From: CAYRXM01 sp964449465
GTDB taxonomy: Bacteria > Chloroflexota > Anaerolineae > JAFGEY01
Length of the DNA stretch: 64,000 nt
Assembly: GCA_964449465.1 (NCBI GenBank)
Contig: CAYVBK010000004.1
Coordinates: 62,001 to 126,000, forward strand
Direction of reading: 5' to 3'
The notes beneath the pieces were generated by a model. It did not search any database, was not told the DNA's origin, and worked only from the letters and a program-made list of their open reading frames with translations. Position 1 is the stretch's first letter. Every line of letters begins with the position of its first letter. Below are positions 1-9,046 of this stretch, piece by piece. Made by a program: the position numbers and the translations under genes.

Positions 1-1017
1 GGGGGCCAGAGCAATGGCCGGCTGGCCCTGGAGCAATTGACGCAGCACCTCGTCACGGCTGATGCTCAGGCCGGCTTCATCCAGCAAAATCTCGGCGCGC
101 GGCATGGGTTGGCCGGCCTCGCTAGGAAAGCTGCGCCGCGCTGCCAGGTGCGGTCGTCCATCAAACACCTCAATCACCAGGCGCACCTGATTTTCATACG
201 TATCCATCAATTTCTGATGATCCAGGTCCAGGTACCAGCGCACCGCCGCCATCAAGCCGACCATCTCTTCTTTGCCCACTTTCATCGGCCGGCCGATAAA
301 GGGACGCGGGCAGGCGTTGAATGCGCAGGCGGCAATCAGGTCACGGCGGCCTAAAATCAGGCCGCTGCTTTGCGGGCCGCACAGCCCCTTGCCGCCGCTG
401 AACAAGGCCAGGTCGGCGCCCATGTGCGTAAATCGCCACAGGTTTTCCACCGGCGGAATTTGCGCCGCCGCGTCCACGATCAACGGCAGCCCATGCCGAT
501 GGGCGATCTCGATGCCCTGCGCCAACGGCACCTGCCCATCCATAAAATGGGCATTGTAAAAGTAAAAAACAGCCGCCGTGCGTTCGTTGATCGCCTGCTC
601 CAGTTCGTCGGGCGACGCGCCTTGTTCATCGCCAATTTCGATCAGCCGGCCGCCGGCCTGCCGGATGGCAAAGTCATAGCCCACCCGCCCGCGCCGATGC
701 ACCAACACCTCATTTTTCAGACCGTCGGTGTAGGGCAACCGGTCGCGCCGGTCGGGATCAAGGCCGGTGATGCAGGCGGCAGTGCTGAGAGCCAACCCGG
801 CCGCCGCCCCGCTGCTGACATAGGCGGCCTCGTTGTGCGTCCATTCGGCAATTTGCCGCCCTACCTTGTCTTGCAGTTCGTCTATATCCACAAAATGCTG
901 CGCCGCTTCGGCCATCGCCGCCAACACCTCTGGCGGCATCAACGAGCCGCCCAGTCGGGTCAGGGTGGCATAGCCGTTGATGATTTTTTTGACACCCAAT
1001 CTATCGTAAATATCCAT
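1..1017 (-). CDS. SelA-like PLP-dependent lyase (3' end cut by window edge)
   Basis: The frame is open from the ATG at 1017 to the window edge (339 codons), so the C-terminus is missing. The fold type I PLP signature is visible: an acidic segment LIVDAAAQ near residues 179-186, then FSGGKG with the probable Schiff-base lysine near residue 210. N-terminal and central sequence resemble the SelA/D-glucosaminate-6-phosphate ammonia-lyase branch of PLP enzymes rather than true selenocysteine synthase. An AAAGGA ribosome site precedes the start. The amidohydrolase gene ends 8 bp upstream, and this pairing is well known (the EF_0837/EF_0838 type), which supports a role in catabolism of an amino sugar acid or similar compound. 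The substrate is inferred, not shown. Confidence 0.8.
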   Translation of the reverse strand, partial: MDIYDRLGVKKIINGYATLTRLGGSLMPPEVLAAMAEAAQHFVDIDELQDKVGRQIAEWTHNEAAYVSSGAAAGLALSTAACITGLDPDRRDRLPYTDGLKNEVLVHRRGRVGYDFAIRQAGGRLIEIGDEQGASPDELEQAINERTAAVFYFYNAHFMDGQVPLAQGIEIAHRHGLPLIVDAAAQIPPVENLWRFTHMGADLALFSGGKGLCGPQSSGLILGRRDLIAACAFNACPRPFIGRPMKVGKEEMVGLMAAVRWYLDLDHQKLMDTYENQVRLVIEVFDGRPHLAARRSFPSEAGQPMPRAEILLDEAGLSISRDEVLRQLLQGQPAIALAP

Positions 1018-1025
1018 TTTGTCCT

Positions 1026-2261
1026 TTACCATTTCGAGTTTTGAAGCTGCGGGACATTCCAATAAGCCGCCGGCGCGTGCTCCCAGTCGGGCATGCTCAG
1101 GCCGCCGGGATCATAGACGATTTGCCCGCCGCGCACGGTCATGACACATTCCAGTTTCTCGCTGCCGACCAGCCGCGCCTTGCCACAGTCGGCAAAGCCA
1201 AACCGCCCTTGCCGCCGCGCCAGCACGGCCACATCGGCCTCGCTGCCCACGCCCAAATGCCCCAGTTCGGGGTGTCCCACCTGCCGGGCCGGGATGTATG
1301 TCGAGCGGGCAATCACCTCGCCCAGCGGCATGCCCATATTGAGATACTTGGACATGGTGTGCAGCATGCTTACCACCGGCCCATTGATATTGCCCATGTG
1401 AAAATCGGTGCTGATCGAGTCGGAGGCAAACCCATCGCGCAGGGCCGGCGCAGCGTTGCGAAACCAAAAACTGGCCGCCCCATGCCCCAGATCGAACAAA
1501 ACGCCGCGCTGGCGTGCCTGCCACATCCAGTCGTTGACCCGCCCTTGCTCGTTGAGAATGGGGAATTGCTGGGCAAAGACATGGGTGTGCATGTCGCCGG
1601 GGCGGAGGAATTTCAAAAGCAGGTCAGGGTAGGAGCGTTCAGGCGGACGCGGCCAAAAGTCCACCATCACTGGTTTGCCGCACCGCTCGGCCGCCTCGAT
1701 GGCCCGCTCCACCGAAGCCCAGGGTGGATGCTCGTCGTCCCAGGGCTTGCTGGTCCAATAGTGCGCCGTCTTGATGCCGACGATCACATCGGGAAAGGCC
1801 GCCACTATCGCCGCGGCAACGCGCGGGTCGAGGTCGGCCAGGTTTTGCTCCGACTCGCCGTTGACCATGCCGCCGGCAGCAATGTTGAGAAAGGCCAGGA
1901 TGCGCACTTGCGAACGATCTATGCAGTGCGTCTTGAAATCGGCCCAATGCTGCCAGCCGGCCGTGCCGGCATCCACTGTCGTGGTCACACCGACAGCCAG
2001 CAGGTGAGCATCGGCATTCATGCCCTCGACATAGCTGCTGCCTTGGGGTCGAAAGGTATAGACGTGCGTGTGAATATCCACGATTCCCGGCGTCACCTCA
2101 TAGCCCGACACATCCACCGTCTGCGCCGCGTCGGCCGGCGAAATGTCGGCGGCCACGCGAGCGATCTGCTTACCGGCAATGCCCACATCCATCACACCGT
2201 CTATGCCGTGCGCCGGATCGAGCACGTGCCCGCCCTTGAGCAGCAAAGACAAGATTGTCAT
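1026..2261 (-). CDS. Amidohydrolase/deacetylase family metallohydrolase
   Basis: This 411-residue protein has the amidohydrolase (dihydroorotase/imidazolonepropionase-like) fold. An N-terminal beta-sandwich strand set LLLKGGHVLDP opens it, a metal-binding HTH follows at residues 64-66 after the PGIVDIH motif, and later His/Asp-bearing strands include STDFHMGN. The C-terminal strands IVYDPGG close the beta-sandwich. Length fits the family. It is translated just before the SelA-like PLP enzyme in the same operon; in other bacteria such pairs act on amino sugar acids or acylated amino acids. The exact substrate cannot be read from the sequence. Confidence 0.85.
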   Translation of the reverse strand: MTILSLLLKGGHVLDPAHGIDGVMDVGIAGKQIARVAADISPADAAQTVDVSGYEVTPGIVDIHTHVYTFRPQGSSYVEGMNADAHLLAVGVTTTVDAGTAGWQHWADFKTHCIDRSQVRILAFLNIAAGGMVNGESEQNLADLDPRVAAAIVAAFPDVIVGIKTAHYWTSKPWDDEHPPWASVERAIEAAERCGKPVMVDFWPRPPERSYPDLLLKFLRPGDMHTHVFAQQFPILNEQGRVNDWMWQARQRGVLFDLGHGAASFWFRNAAPALRDGFASDSISTDFHMGNINGPVVSMLHTMSKYLNMGMPLGEVIARSTYIPARQVGHPELGHLGVGSEADVAVLARRQGRFGFADCGKARLVGSEKLECVMTVRGGQIVYDPGGLSMPDWEHAPAAYWNVPQLQNSKW

Positions 2262-2272
2262 CGCCGTCTCCT

Positions 2273-2797
2273 CTAGGTATTCTGCAACGCTTTTTGATAC
2301 AAAGCGGTCGAATAAAATTCATAGGACGCGGCCTTGTCGGGGACATCCAGCAGATGCACGGTAAAGCGGGCCGGCACGCCGTTATCAGGCATATAGTCGC
2401 GGAAAAAACTGCGATAGGCCTCGGCATAGGCCGCCCGCAGACGGTCCTGCTCGGCGGCATAGCCCAGTGGGTCTACCAGCGGGTTGGGCGACTTGGGCTG
2501 ACAGCCGAACGCATGCACTTCGATGAAATCAATTTGTCGCAGCGAATCGCAGATGCCGGCATCGCGCAGCCACTTTTCCCAGCACTGAAACACCAGCGGA
2601 ATCTCACGGTGCGGGTCCATCGTCACCAACTCTGCCAACCCCAGCACCCCTTGCGCCGAATAGCCGCCGGTCAGCCCGGCAAAATAGATTTTCAGGTCGC
2701 CGTCGGGCTGCTCTTCTGTCACCAGCGCCGAAAGCACCGGATGCTCGCCCTGATAATAATAGGTCAATTTGCCGCGTTTTTTGACGTTAAAAGACAT
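2273..2797 (-). CDS. Conserved hypothetical protein, possibly RidA-like
   Basis: A 174-residue soluble protein with no signal peptide or membrane segment. The order of motifs recalls the YjgF/RidA fold: a GGYSAQG stretch where RidA proteins have their first conserved loop, a helix containing CWEKWLRDAGI, then IDFIEVHAF, and ARFTVHLLDVP near the end. It is longer than classical RidA (about 130 residues) and the catalytic arginine cannot be placed with confidence. RidA removes reactive enamine/imine intermediates made by PLP enzymes, which would fit the SelA-like gene two positions downstream. This is an inference; the gene may be an unrelated hypothetical. Confidence 0.5.
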   Translation of the reverse strand: MSFNVKKRGKLTYYYQGEHPVLSALVTEEQPDGDLKIYFAGLTGGYSAQGVLGLAELVTMDPHREIPLVFQCWEKWLRDAGICDSLRQIDFIEVHAFGCQPKSPNPLVDPLGYAAEQDRLRAAYAEAYRSFFRDYMPDNGVPARFTVHLLDVPDKAASYEFYSTALYQKALQNT

Positions 2798-2815
2798 TTG
2801 AAACTCTCCTTTGAA

Positions 2816-3883
2816 TTAAAACGGACAGGGTTCTTGGTCCACAATGTCCGAAATGACCCGAAAAGGCGGGCGGACGCGCCAGGCCTCCAGGTCGGAGCAG
2901 AGCGTCGGCGCGCCGTCTTGAACAGTATAAACGCGCAGCCGGTTCAGGTCATTCAGGCGCACACCGTCGGCCACGCCCAACCCGGCCTCGACGGCCACGC
3001 GCAGGTAAACAAGCTGCTGCGGATCAAAGCCCATCAAATAGCTGGCCACGCTGTCTACGGCCACCATGTTGATGCCGGCAATCATCAGGCCCAGCAACCG
3101 GTTGCATCCACGCTGAAAACCAGTGCCTTCGCGTCCCACCACGCCTTCGACCAGGTTGAGGCGCGGGTGTAAAATTTGCGCCGTGTCGGCCAGACGGCGG
3201 GCCAACCCTTCCTGCCACCGTTCGTGTGTGGGGCGGTCCAGCCATTCGTGGCGCGGGCGCGGGTTCTGCCACACCTGCGGCCCTAGTTCACGCCAGGCCT
3301 GCCCGCAGAAATGACGATCCAGCACATACACCAGACCCATCAGGTTTTTCAGGCAGAGGGTGGTGATACCGAGATTGTGTGTCTTGAGCTTGGGGACATT
3401 GATCAACGTCGTGTTGGGGTCGGCGGCCAGACGGCTGACGCGCAGCGCGGGCAGAGCCAACGGGCGTGGCGGCTGCAGTGACACGCTCGTCTCGGCGGTA
3501 GGGCTGCTTAGCGAAACGCCCGTTTTTTCGGCCAACACATCATAGCCGGTGCCGTGCCAATGGCGCGGCTCGTCGTCGTCGCTGTTGCGCGGATCTTCGA
3601 TGATGTGCATGCGACCGACCGCCCCACCGTGCCGACACAGATGGTCAATCAATTCTTGCACGCAGGCCGGATGAGTGGTCACGCCGCTGTCCGGGTCGGC
3701 AAACCGCTCGGCGATAGTGGCATTGGGCTTGATCACCACCGGCTCGCCTTCCACCTCGATCTGCATAGCCGTCAAAATCTGGCAGGCGGCACAGGCAAAA
3801 TGGTCGTGTCGGGGCGGCTCGCTCACCGGCGTCCGCGAAATCAACACAACATCGGGATGATCCAGCAAGGGGTTGATTTTCAA
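2816..3883 (-). CDS. DUF362 domain-containing protein
   Basis: A 355-residue protein with the DUF362 hallmarks: VVIKPNAT near residue 70, a central INVPKLKTHNLG segment and a following GLVYVLDRHF region. A CAAC cluster (residues 31-34) could bind metal or iron-sulfur, but no ferredoxin domain is present. DUF362 proteins are often encoded beside redox enzymes and their biochemical role is unsettled. This is the first gene of the four-gene minus-strand operon reaching the left edge; the next gene starts 18 bp after its stop. A second open frame reading upstream of its start is a shadow. Confidence 0.75.
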   Translation of the reverse strand: MKINPLLDHPDVVLISRTPVSEPPRHDHFACAACQILTAMQIEVEGEPVVIKPNATIAERFADPDSGVTTHPACVQELIDHLCRHGGAVGRMHIIEDPRNSDDDEPRHWHGTGYDVLAEKTGVSLSSPTAETSVSLQPPRPLALPALRVSRLAADPNTTLINVPKLKTHNLGITTLCLKNLMGLVYVLDRHFCGQAWRELGPQVWQNPRPRHEWLDRPTHERWQEGLARRLADTAQILHPRLNLVEGVVGREGTGFQRGCNRLLGLMIAGINMVAVDSVASYLMGFDPQQLVYLRVAVEAGLGVADGVRLNDLNRLRVYTVQDGAPTLCSDLEAWRVRPPFRVISDIVDQEPCPF

Positions 3884-3984
3884 AGAGGTACTCCTTCTGG
3901 CCGTCCGGCAGCCGGCTGGCCTTTTTCGCCCAATCTGTGATAAAATAACCGCATAGATCGGTCCAATTGAATGAGGTCAAATCA

Positions 3985-4617
3985 ATGGAAACAAGGCGCG
4001 ATTTCACGGTTTCTTTTTTCCGGGCCAACCTCTATGGCATGCTCACGCCGTTGCCGGCAGTGGCCGCGCTGACGTGGCTGTATACCCGGGCCTGGGGCGC
4101 AGGCTGGATCGAGCGCGCATCCAGACAGATGTGGGGCTGGTTTGATGCGCTATCACAGATTGGCCGCGCCTGGGCCGGAAGGCAGGCGGCTTTTTACTGG
4201 GCGCCGCTGGGAGCAGGCATCCTGGCCATCGCCGCAATTTTGCTGGGGGCGGTGCTGCACGAAGTCATCCACGCCGTTTCGTGGGCCTGGCTGGGCCGGC
4301 AGCCGTTGAGTGCGGTACGTTTTGGCCTGAACTGGAAAACCCTGACCCCCTATGCGCACTGCCGCCGCCCAGTGCACATCACCGCTTATCGGTGGGGGAC
4401 GGCCCTGCCCGGCCTGTTGGTGGGCCTGCTGCCTTGCCTGATAGCCCTCTGCAGCGGCCAGGACGTGCTGTTGATCTGGGGGCTGATTTTTGTGTTTGGC
4501 GCCGGCGGCGACTGGCTGATCCTCTGGATGATCCGCCAGGTAGAGCGCACTGCGATGGTGGAGGATCACCCCAGCCGGGTGGGCTGTATTGTCATCACAT
4601 CAACATGTAAACATTGA
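3985..4617 (+). CDS. DUF3267-type membrane zincin-like protein
   Basis: A 210-residue membrane protein with about four hydrophobic segments. The HEVIH motif (HExxH type) sits inside the second transmembrane stretch, LGAVLHEVIHAVSWAW. This layout matches DUF3267, a family of putative integral-membrane zinc peptidases of unknown substrate. The ATG at 3985 is chosen because GAGGT lies 8 nt upstream; a TTG at 3967 would add six residues. It is a single plus-strand gene between divergent and convergent neighbours. A TAAAAT box near 3940 may be its -10 element, but no good -35 is seen. Confidence 0.75.
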   Translation: METRRDFTVSFFRANLYGMLTPLPAVAALTWLYTRAWGAGWIERASRQMWGWFDALSQIGRAWAGRQAAFYWAPLGAGILAIAAILLGAVLHEVIHAVSWAWLGRQPLSAVRFGLNWKTLTPYAHCRRPVHITAYRWGTALPGLLVGLLPCLIALCSGQDVLLIWGLIFVFGAGGDWLILWMIRQVERTAMVEDHPSRVGCIVITSTCKH

Positions 4618-4626
4618 GCAGCCAGC

Positions 4627-4651
4627 GCAGATTTCGACAGGCTCAATCTGC
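4627..4651. repeat. REP-like hairpin with 11-nt loop
   Basis: Perfect 7-bp arms GCAGATT/AATCTGC surround the loop TCGACAGGCTC. It lies in the 41-bp gap between two convergent genes and could act as a bidirectional terminator. The same loop recurs in the hairpin at 48063-48087. Confidence 0.6.
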
Positions 4652-4658
4652 TGAACGG

Positions 4659-7148
4659 TTACGGCTGACTGGAGCGCGCCACCCATGGCAAAAACAGCCA
4701 TTCTTTGGTCGTGGCATTGATTATGTTGCTGTAGGCCGACCGACCGCCCTGGTTATGGGCATAGACGCGGTAAAAATAGGTTTCCCCACAAGACAGGCCG
4801 CCGTTGGTAAAAGCGACGGTATCGCTGCCCAAGAGAGCAATCTCTTGCCACCCATCCACACCGTTGAGCGAACGCTCCACTACAAATCCATCCTCGTTAT
4901 CGCTGCGGTCATTCCAGGCCAAATTCACCTGACTCGACTGCCAGGACAAAGCCGTCAGGCCATCGGGCGGAGATGGCGGACAAATCAAGGTCGTCGCCTG
5001 GTCTATGTTGCTATAGGCCGACTCGCCGCCGTCATTCCAGGCGCGCACGCGATAAAAATAAACTGCTTCGCAGGGCAGATTTGTGTCGGTAAAGGCAGCG
5101 ACATTGCTGCCCACTGTGCCGATCAACGCCCACTCCCCGGTGCCGCTGAGCGAACGCTCCACCTTGAACCCGACTTCGTTGTCACTGCGGTCACTCCAGG
5201 TCAGCAAAATCTGGCCGGGCTGCCAGGCCCACGCGGTCAGACCAATGGGCGCCGCCGGCGGGCAAATCGGTGTGGCGGCCGTGGCGAGATTGCTGTATTC
5301 GGAAAGGCCCTGCGCATTGTACGCCCGCAGACGATAAAAATAAGAGGTGCCGCAGGTCAGGCCGACGTGGTTGTAGGTGGTCACATCTGCGCCAACGGTA
5401 GCGATCTGTGTCCAGCCATCTATGCCGTTGAATGAACGTTCGATATACGAACCACTCTCGCTGGCATTGGGGTCCTGCCACAATAGCTGGATGCGGTCGG
5501 CAGCAGTCCGCGTCGCGGTCAGATTTTGCGGCGGCAGCAAAATGCTGATGGAATCGCTCCAGGCGGCCGTGTTGCCGGCCGTATTGGTGGCCCGCACTTC
5601 GATGATGTGCAAGCCACCGTACAACGCGGCCGTTGTAATGGTAAAAGATTCCTGATATTCGTCAAACGCGCCGTCGCCGGGTACGGCCGACTGCCAGAGG
5701 CCGCCGTCTACGCGGTATTCCACCAGGCTGATGATCTGGATCGAGGCCAACGGGCGGGTGGTGGAAGGAAAGGGAATGTCGGTGGCCGTGCCGCTGTAAA
5801 CGAGCGGCTGCCCTGCACTGCCGCCACTGCTGCGCGAGGCAACAAGTTGCACGGTGGTATCCAGCACGTCATACAGGCCGTCGCCGTCGCTGTCGATCCA
5901 GCCCAGCATACCACGCACCGGCGTAGAGGCCAGGTGATTGGGATAAGCGACCATCTGACTGCCCGAACTGCGCATGATCGAGTCTTCGGTGGGCGGATCG
6001 CCATTTTCGCAGTTGGTATTGGCCACGTTCAAATAGCCGCTACGTTCGGTATCGGTGCAACTACTGCTGGCATATTCGTCCAAGGCGGCAAAGATATGCC
6101 CCATCTCGTGCGCCGTGACCATTTCCATACGATCAATGCCCCAGCCGTCGTTGTCATAGGTCATCACCGAAAAGGGGCCGTACAGATACGCATAAGCAAA
6201 ATAGCCGCCGGAAAACTGGCCATCGCCGTCTACCAGGCTGTTGGCCACAAAAATGCTATAGGCCCAGTCGCGGCCCAGCACAATGCGACGATCATTGTTA
6301 TAGCGACGCACCGCGCTCCAATAATAGTCGGTATACCCCAAATTTGTCATCACCTGGCCGATCCATAATCCTTCATTCGACTGCGGCCTGGAGATCGGTT
6401 CATAGCCGGTAGCCACGATGGTCGGCTCGTTGAACGGCGTATAAAAGGTCAGGTTAAAGCTCAATTGCGCCGATGGCCGCCCGCCTTGCGTGGCCGTCTC
6501 GGCCCACCAGTTCACTCCGGCGGTCACCTCGGCCGCCACCTGATTGACCTGGGCGACGGTCCAGTTTTCGGTATTGGGGTCTATATTGCCATTGCTCTCG
6601 ACCAGAAACACGTCCACCTGCACGCGGCCGGCCAAAAAGTCGCTGGTGTAATAGCTGCCCGGCGGAGCCAGCGGCGCAGAGGGCAACCCGGCCCCGGCCG
6701 GCGGCAGCAAGGCATCGCCGATCAGGTCGCTGCCAGGCGGTACGGGAGTAGACGCGGGGGTGTTCAGCCAGTGATTCCAAACGGCCACGGCCAACGCCGC
6801 CGACCCGGCCGATTGGTCGGCAGTCAACCGCAGCCGGGCCGGGTCTACTGCGCCGGTAAGCACGTGTGTGATGCCATCCTGCCCCACCCAGGCCGACGAT
6901 GCATCTGTCATCTCGCCTGGCAGCCGCACAAACAGGGCATTGGGCGACAACGAAACCGGCACCTGCCCACCTTGCGATTCGACCCAGGCGATGGTGCGAT
7001 CCATCTCGGCTATGGTCCGGGCATCCAACAGAATCAGAGCATTGACGCCGGCAGACTGCCCGGCACCAACCGGTTGAGCCTGGCCGAGCATACTCCACAG
7101 CCCGGCCAGGATGAAAAACCATCCCCATCGTTTGTGTGATTTCATCAT
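4659..7148 (-). CDS. Secreted zinc metallopeptidase with three FN3 domains
   Basis: An 829-residue exported protein. A signal peptide covers about the first 30 residues (charged start, hydrophobic core, then small residues). The catalytic region carries HEMGHIFAALDEY at residues 347-359, an HExxH zinc motif with a downstream acidic pair, as in gluzincin/metzincin-like peptidases of Chloroflexota. Three fibronectin type III-like repeats follow from about residue 545, each with a YFYRVRAYN-like strand and an 'EYSN/AYSN' ending. The ATG overlaps the recN stop (ATGATGA), so translation is probably coupled, an odd pairing of a repair gene with an exoprotein. The target is unknown. Confidence 0.8.
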   Translation of the reverse strand: MMKSHKRWGWFFILAGLWSMLGQAQPVGAGQSAGVNALILLDARTIAEMDRTIAWVESQGGQVPVSLSPNALFVRLPGEMTDASSAWVGQDGITHVLTGAVDPARLRLTADQSAGSAALAVAVWNHWLNTPASTPVPPGSDLIGDALLPPAGAGLPSAPLAPPGSYYTSDFLAGRVQVDVFLVESNGNIDPNTENWTVAQVNQVAAEVTAGVNWWAETATQGGRPSAQLSFNLTFYTPFNEPTIVATGYEPISRPQSNEGLWIGQVMTNLGYTDYYWSAVRRYNNDRRIVLGRDWAYSIFVANSLVDGDGQFSGGYFAYAYLYGPFSVMTYDNDGWGIDRMEMVTAHEMGHIFAALDEYASSSCTDTERSGYLNVANTNCENGDPPTEDSIMRSSGSQMVAYPNHLASTPVRGMLGWIDSDGDGLYDVLDTTVQLVASRSSGGSAGQPLVYSGTATDIPFPSTTRPLASIQIISLVEYRVDGGLWQSAVPGDGAFDEYQESFTITTAALYGGLHIIEVRATNTAGNTAAWSDSISILLPPQNLTATRTAADRIQLLWQDPNASESGSYIERSFNGIDGWTQIATVGADVTTYNHVGLTCGTSYFYRLRAYNAQGLSEYSNLATAATPICPPAAPIGLTAWAWQPGQILLTWSDRSDNEVGFKVERSLSGTGEWALIGTVGSNVAAFTDTNLPCEAVYFYRVRAWNDGGESAYSNIDQATTLICPPSPPDGLTALSWQSSQVNLAWNDRSDNEDGFVVERSLNGVDGWQEIALLGSDTVAFTNGGLSCGETYFYRVYAHNQGGRSAYSNIINATTKEWLFLPWVARSSQP

Positions 7149-8911
7149 TCCGCCTCAATTTCGCCGTGTTGGGCCAGCATCTCGCGGGCAGTCTGGCGAG
7201 TCAGTTCGCTATCCTGCCCCAGCATTTGCGCCAATTCGATCACTCGCGCTTCGCCCTCTAGCATTTCGATGCGGGTGATGGTGCGCTCGTCGGCCAACAA
7301 CTTGCGCACATGGATGTGCCGGTCGCCATAGCAGGCCAACTGTGGCAAATGGGTAACGCAAAAAACCTGGTGTGCGCCGCCGTCGGAGCGAGACAGGCGG
7401 CACAATTTGCGGCCCACCACGCTGCCCACCCGCCCGCCGATGCCCTGATCGATCTCGTCAAAGATCAACGTAGGCGTCTCATCGGCGCGGGCCAGCGCGG
7501 TTTTGAGGGCCAACATCAGGCGCGACGTTTCGCCGCCCGAAGCCACCTGCGCCAGCGGTTTGAGCGGTTCGCCGGGGTTGGGAGCGATCACAAAAGCGAC
7601 CCGATCCAGTCCATGCGACTCGAAATGGTACGCTCCGGGCCGCTCACCCAGCTCGGCCGACGGCTGACGCACGATGGCGCCGCTGGCTTCGGGCTGCCAG
7701 GCCACCTCGACGGCAAAACGAGCCTGCTCCATCTTGAGTTCGTCCAACTCGGCCTCGACGATGGCGGCCAGGTGTTGGCCAGCCTGGCGACGATGCAGCG
7801 ACAGCGCAGCTCCCATTTCGCCGATGTGCGTCAGCAAGGTTTCTTCTTGGGCTTGAAGGGCGGCAATGCGCTCGCCGCTGTGTTCGATGGTGTTCAGGTC
7901 GGCGGCAGCACGTTGGGCAAAAGCCAGAATGTCGTCCAGGCTGTCGCCATACTTGCGTTGCAACCGCCGCAGCAGGGCCAGCCGTTCTTCGACCGCTGCC
8001 AGTCGCCGGGGGTTGAACTCGACCTCGTCCTGATAATCGCGCAGCGCCGAGACCAGGTCACCCAATTGATAGTCCAACTCTTGGGCCTGCTGGCGCAAGG
8101 GTTCAACCTGCGGGTCAATGCGCGCCAGGCCGTTCAAAGCACGCACGGCCTGGCCTAACAGGTCGGCTGCGGTGCTTGTATTTTCTTCTCCATCGGCCAA
8201 AACCAGCAAGGCCTCATGGCTCAGCGCGCTCAATTTTTCGGCGTTCGACAGGCGGTTCAGTTCTTGCTCCAGCTCTTTGTCTTCGCCGGGACGCAGTTGG
8301 GCGGTGCGAATCTCTTCCACCTGATAGCGCAGCATATCGGCCTTTTGTTCCAACTCGCGCTCGCTGCGCTTCAAGTCGCTCAATTCGCGGCGCACCGTCC
8401 GCAGCGTCCGCACCTGCCCGGCCAGAGCCGCCCGCTCGGCCTCCAGGCCGCCGTAACGGTCGAGAAAGTCCAGGTGCGAACGTTCTTGCAGCAGCGACAA
8501 ATGCTCGCTCTGCCCATGAATGTCCACCAGTTGACGGCCAAACTGTTCCAAAATGCCCAGCCGCACCGCTCGCCCGTTGATGCGGCAGATATTGTGGCCG
8601 CTCTGACGAATTTCGCGGGTCAGGATCAGCACGGTCGGGTCCTGGTTTTGCAGCGATTCCTGCTCCAACAAGAGGGCCAGAACCTGCTGCTCGCGCTCCG
8701 ACAGGAAAAAGATACCCTCCACAGTGGCCTTGTCGGCACCGGCGCGAATGACATGGCTGTCGGCGCGGCCGCCCAGCAGCAAACTGACCGCGTCAATGAT
8801 AATGGATTTACCGGCACCGGTCTCGCCGGTGAACACGTTAAAGCCTGGCGTAAATTCCAGGCGCAAATTTTCGATAATGGCAAAATTGGCAATGTTGAGT
8901 TCGGCTAACAT
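7145..8911 (-). CDS. recN: DNA repair protein RecN
   Basis: A 588-residue SMC-like ATPase. Walker A GETGAGKS is at residues 29-36. Two long coiled-coil-forming halves rich in Leu/Glu/Arg follow, then the signature ASGGETSRLMLALK and Walker B LIFDEIDQGIGG near residue 480. Length and domain order match RecN, which acts in recombinational repair of double-strand breaks in the cytoplasm. It starts at the ATG at 8911. The downstream secreted peptidase overlaps its stop codon; a zinc-finger gene lies upstream after a 110-bp gap holding a short direct repeat. Confidence 0.95.
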   Translation of the reverse strand: MLAELNIANFAIIENLRLEFTPGFNVFTGETGAGKSIIIDAVSLLLGGRADSHVIRAGADKATVEGIFFLSEREQQVLALLLEQESLQNQDPTVLILTREIRQSGHNICRINGRAVRLGILEQFGRQLVDIHGQSEHLSLLQERSHLDFLDRYGGLEAERAALAGQVRTLRTVRRELSDLKRSERELEQKADMLRYQVEEIRTAQLRPGEDKELEQELNRLSNAEKLSALSHEALLVLADGEENTSTAADLLGQAVRALNGLARIDPQVEPLRQQAQELDYQLGDLVSALRDYQDEVEFNPRRLAAVEERLALLRRLQRKYGDSLDDILAFAQRAAADLNTIEHSGERIAALQAQEETLLTHIGEMGAALSLHRRQAGQHLAAIVEAELDELKMEQARFAVEVAWQPEASGAIVRQPSAELGERPGAYHFESHGLDRVAFVIAPNPGEPLKPLAQVASGGETSRLMLALKTALARADETPTLIFDEIDQGIGGRVGSVVGRKLCRLSRSDGGAHQVFCVTHLPQLACYGDRHIHVRKLLADERTITRIEMLEGEARVIELAQMLGQDSELTRQTAREMLAQHGEIEAE

Positions 8912-8927
8912 AGTCTCTTTTTATATA

Positions 8928-9046
8928 GATTTGCTCCAGCGCAGCGGACAGCCCCTTGTTCACTCATCGTCATAGGAATTCGCCAGGCGGTTTTTCATCT
9001 TTTCGCCGCCACCCAAACAGACTATTTGGATTTGCTCCAGCGCAGC
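8928..9046. repeat. Pair of 18-bp direct repeats around the end of the zinc-finger gene
   Basis: GATTTGCTCCAGCGCAGC occurs at 8928-8945 and again at 9029-9046. The second copy encodes the last residues of the zinc-finger protein (RWSKSK); the first is a non-coding copy about 100 bp downstream, just before recN. It looks like a small local duplication. Confidence 0.7.

Noticed and set aside
37..1044. Plus-strand open frames over the left end
   Set aside because: They are antisense shadows of the SelA-like gene, whose minus-strand frame has PLP motifs and a ribosome site.
1041..2276. 411-codon plus-strand frame
   Set aside because: Exact mirror of the amidohydrolase gene; its translation is His/Arg-rich without family motifs.
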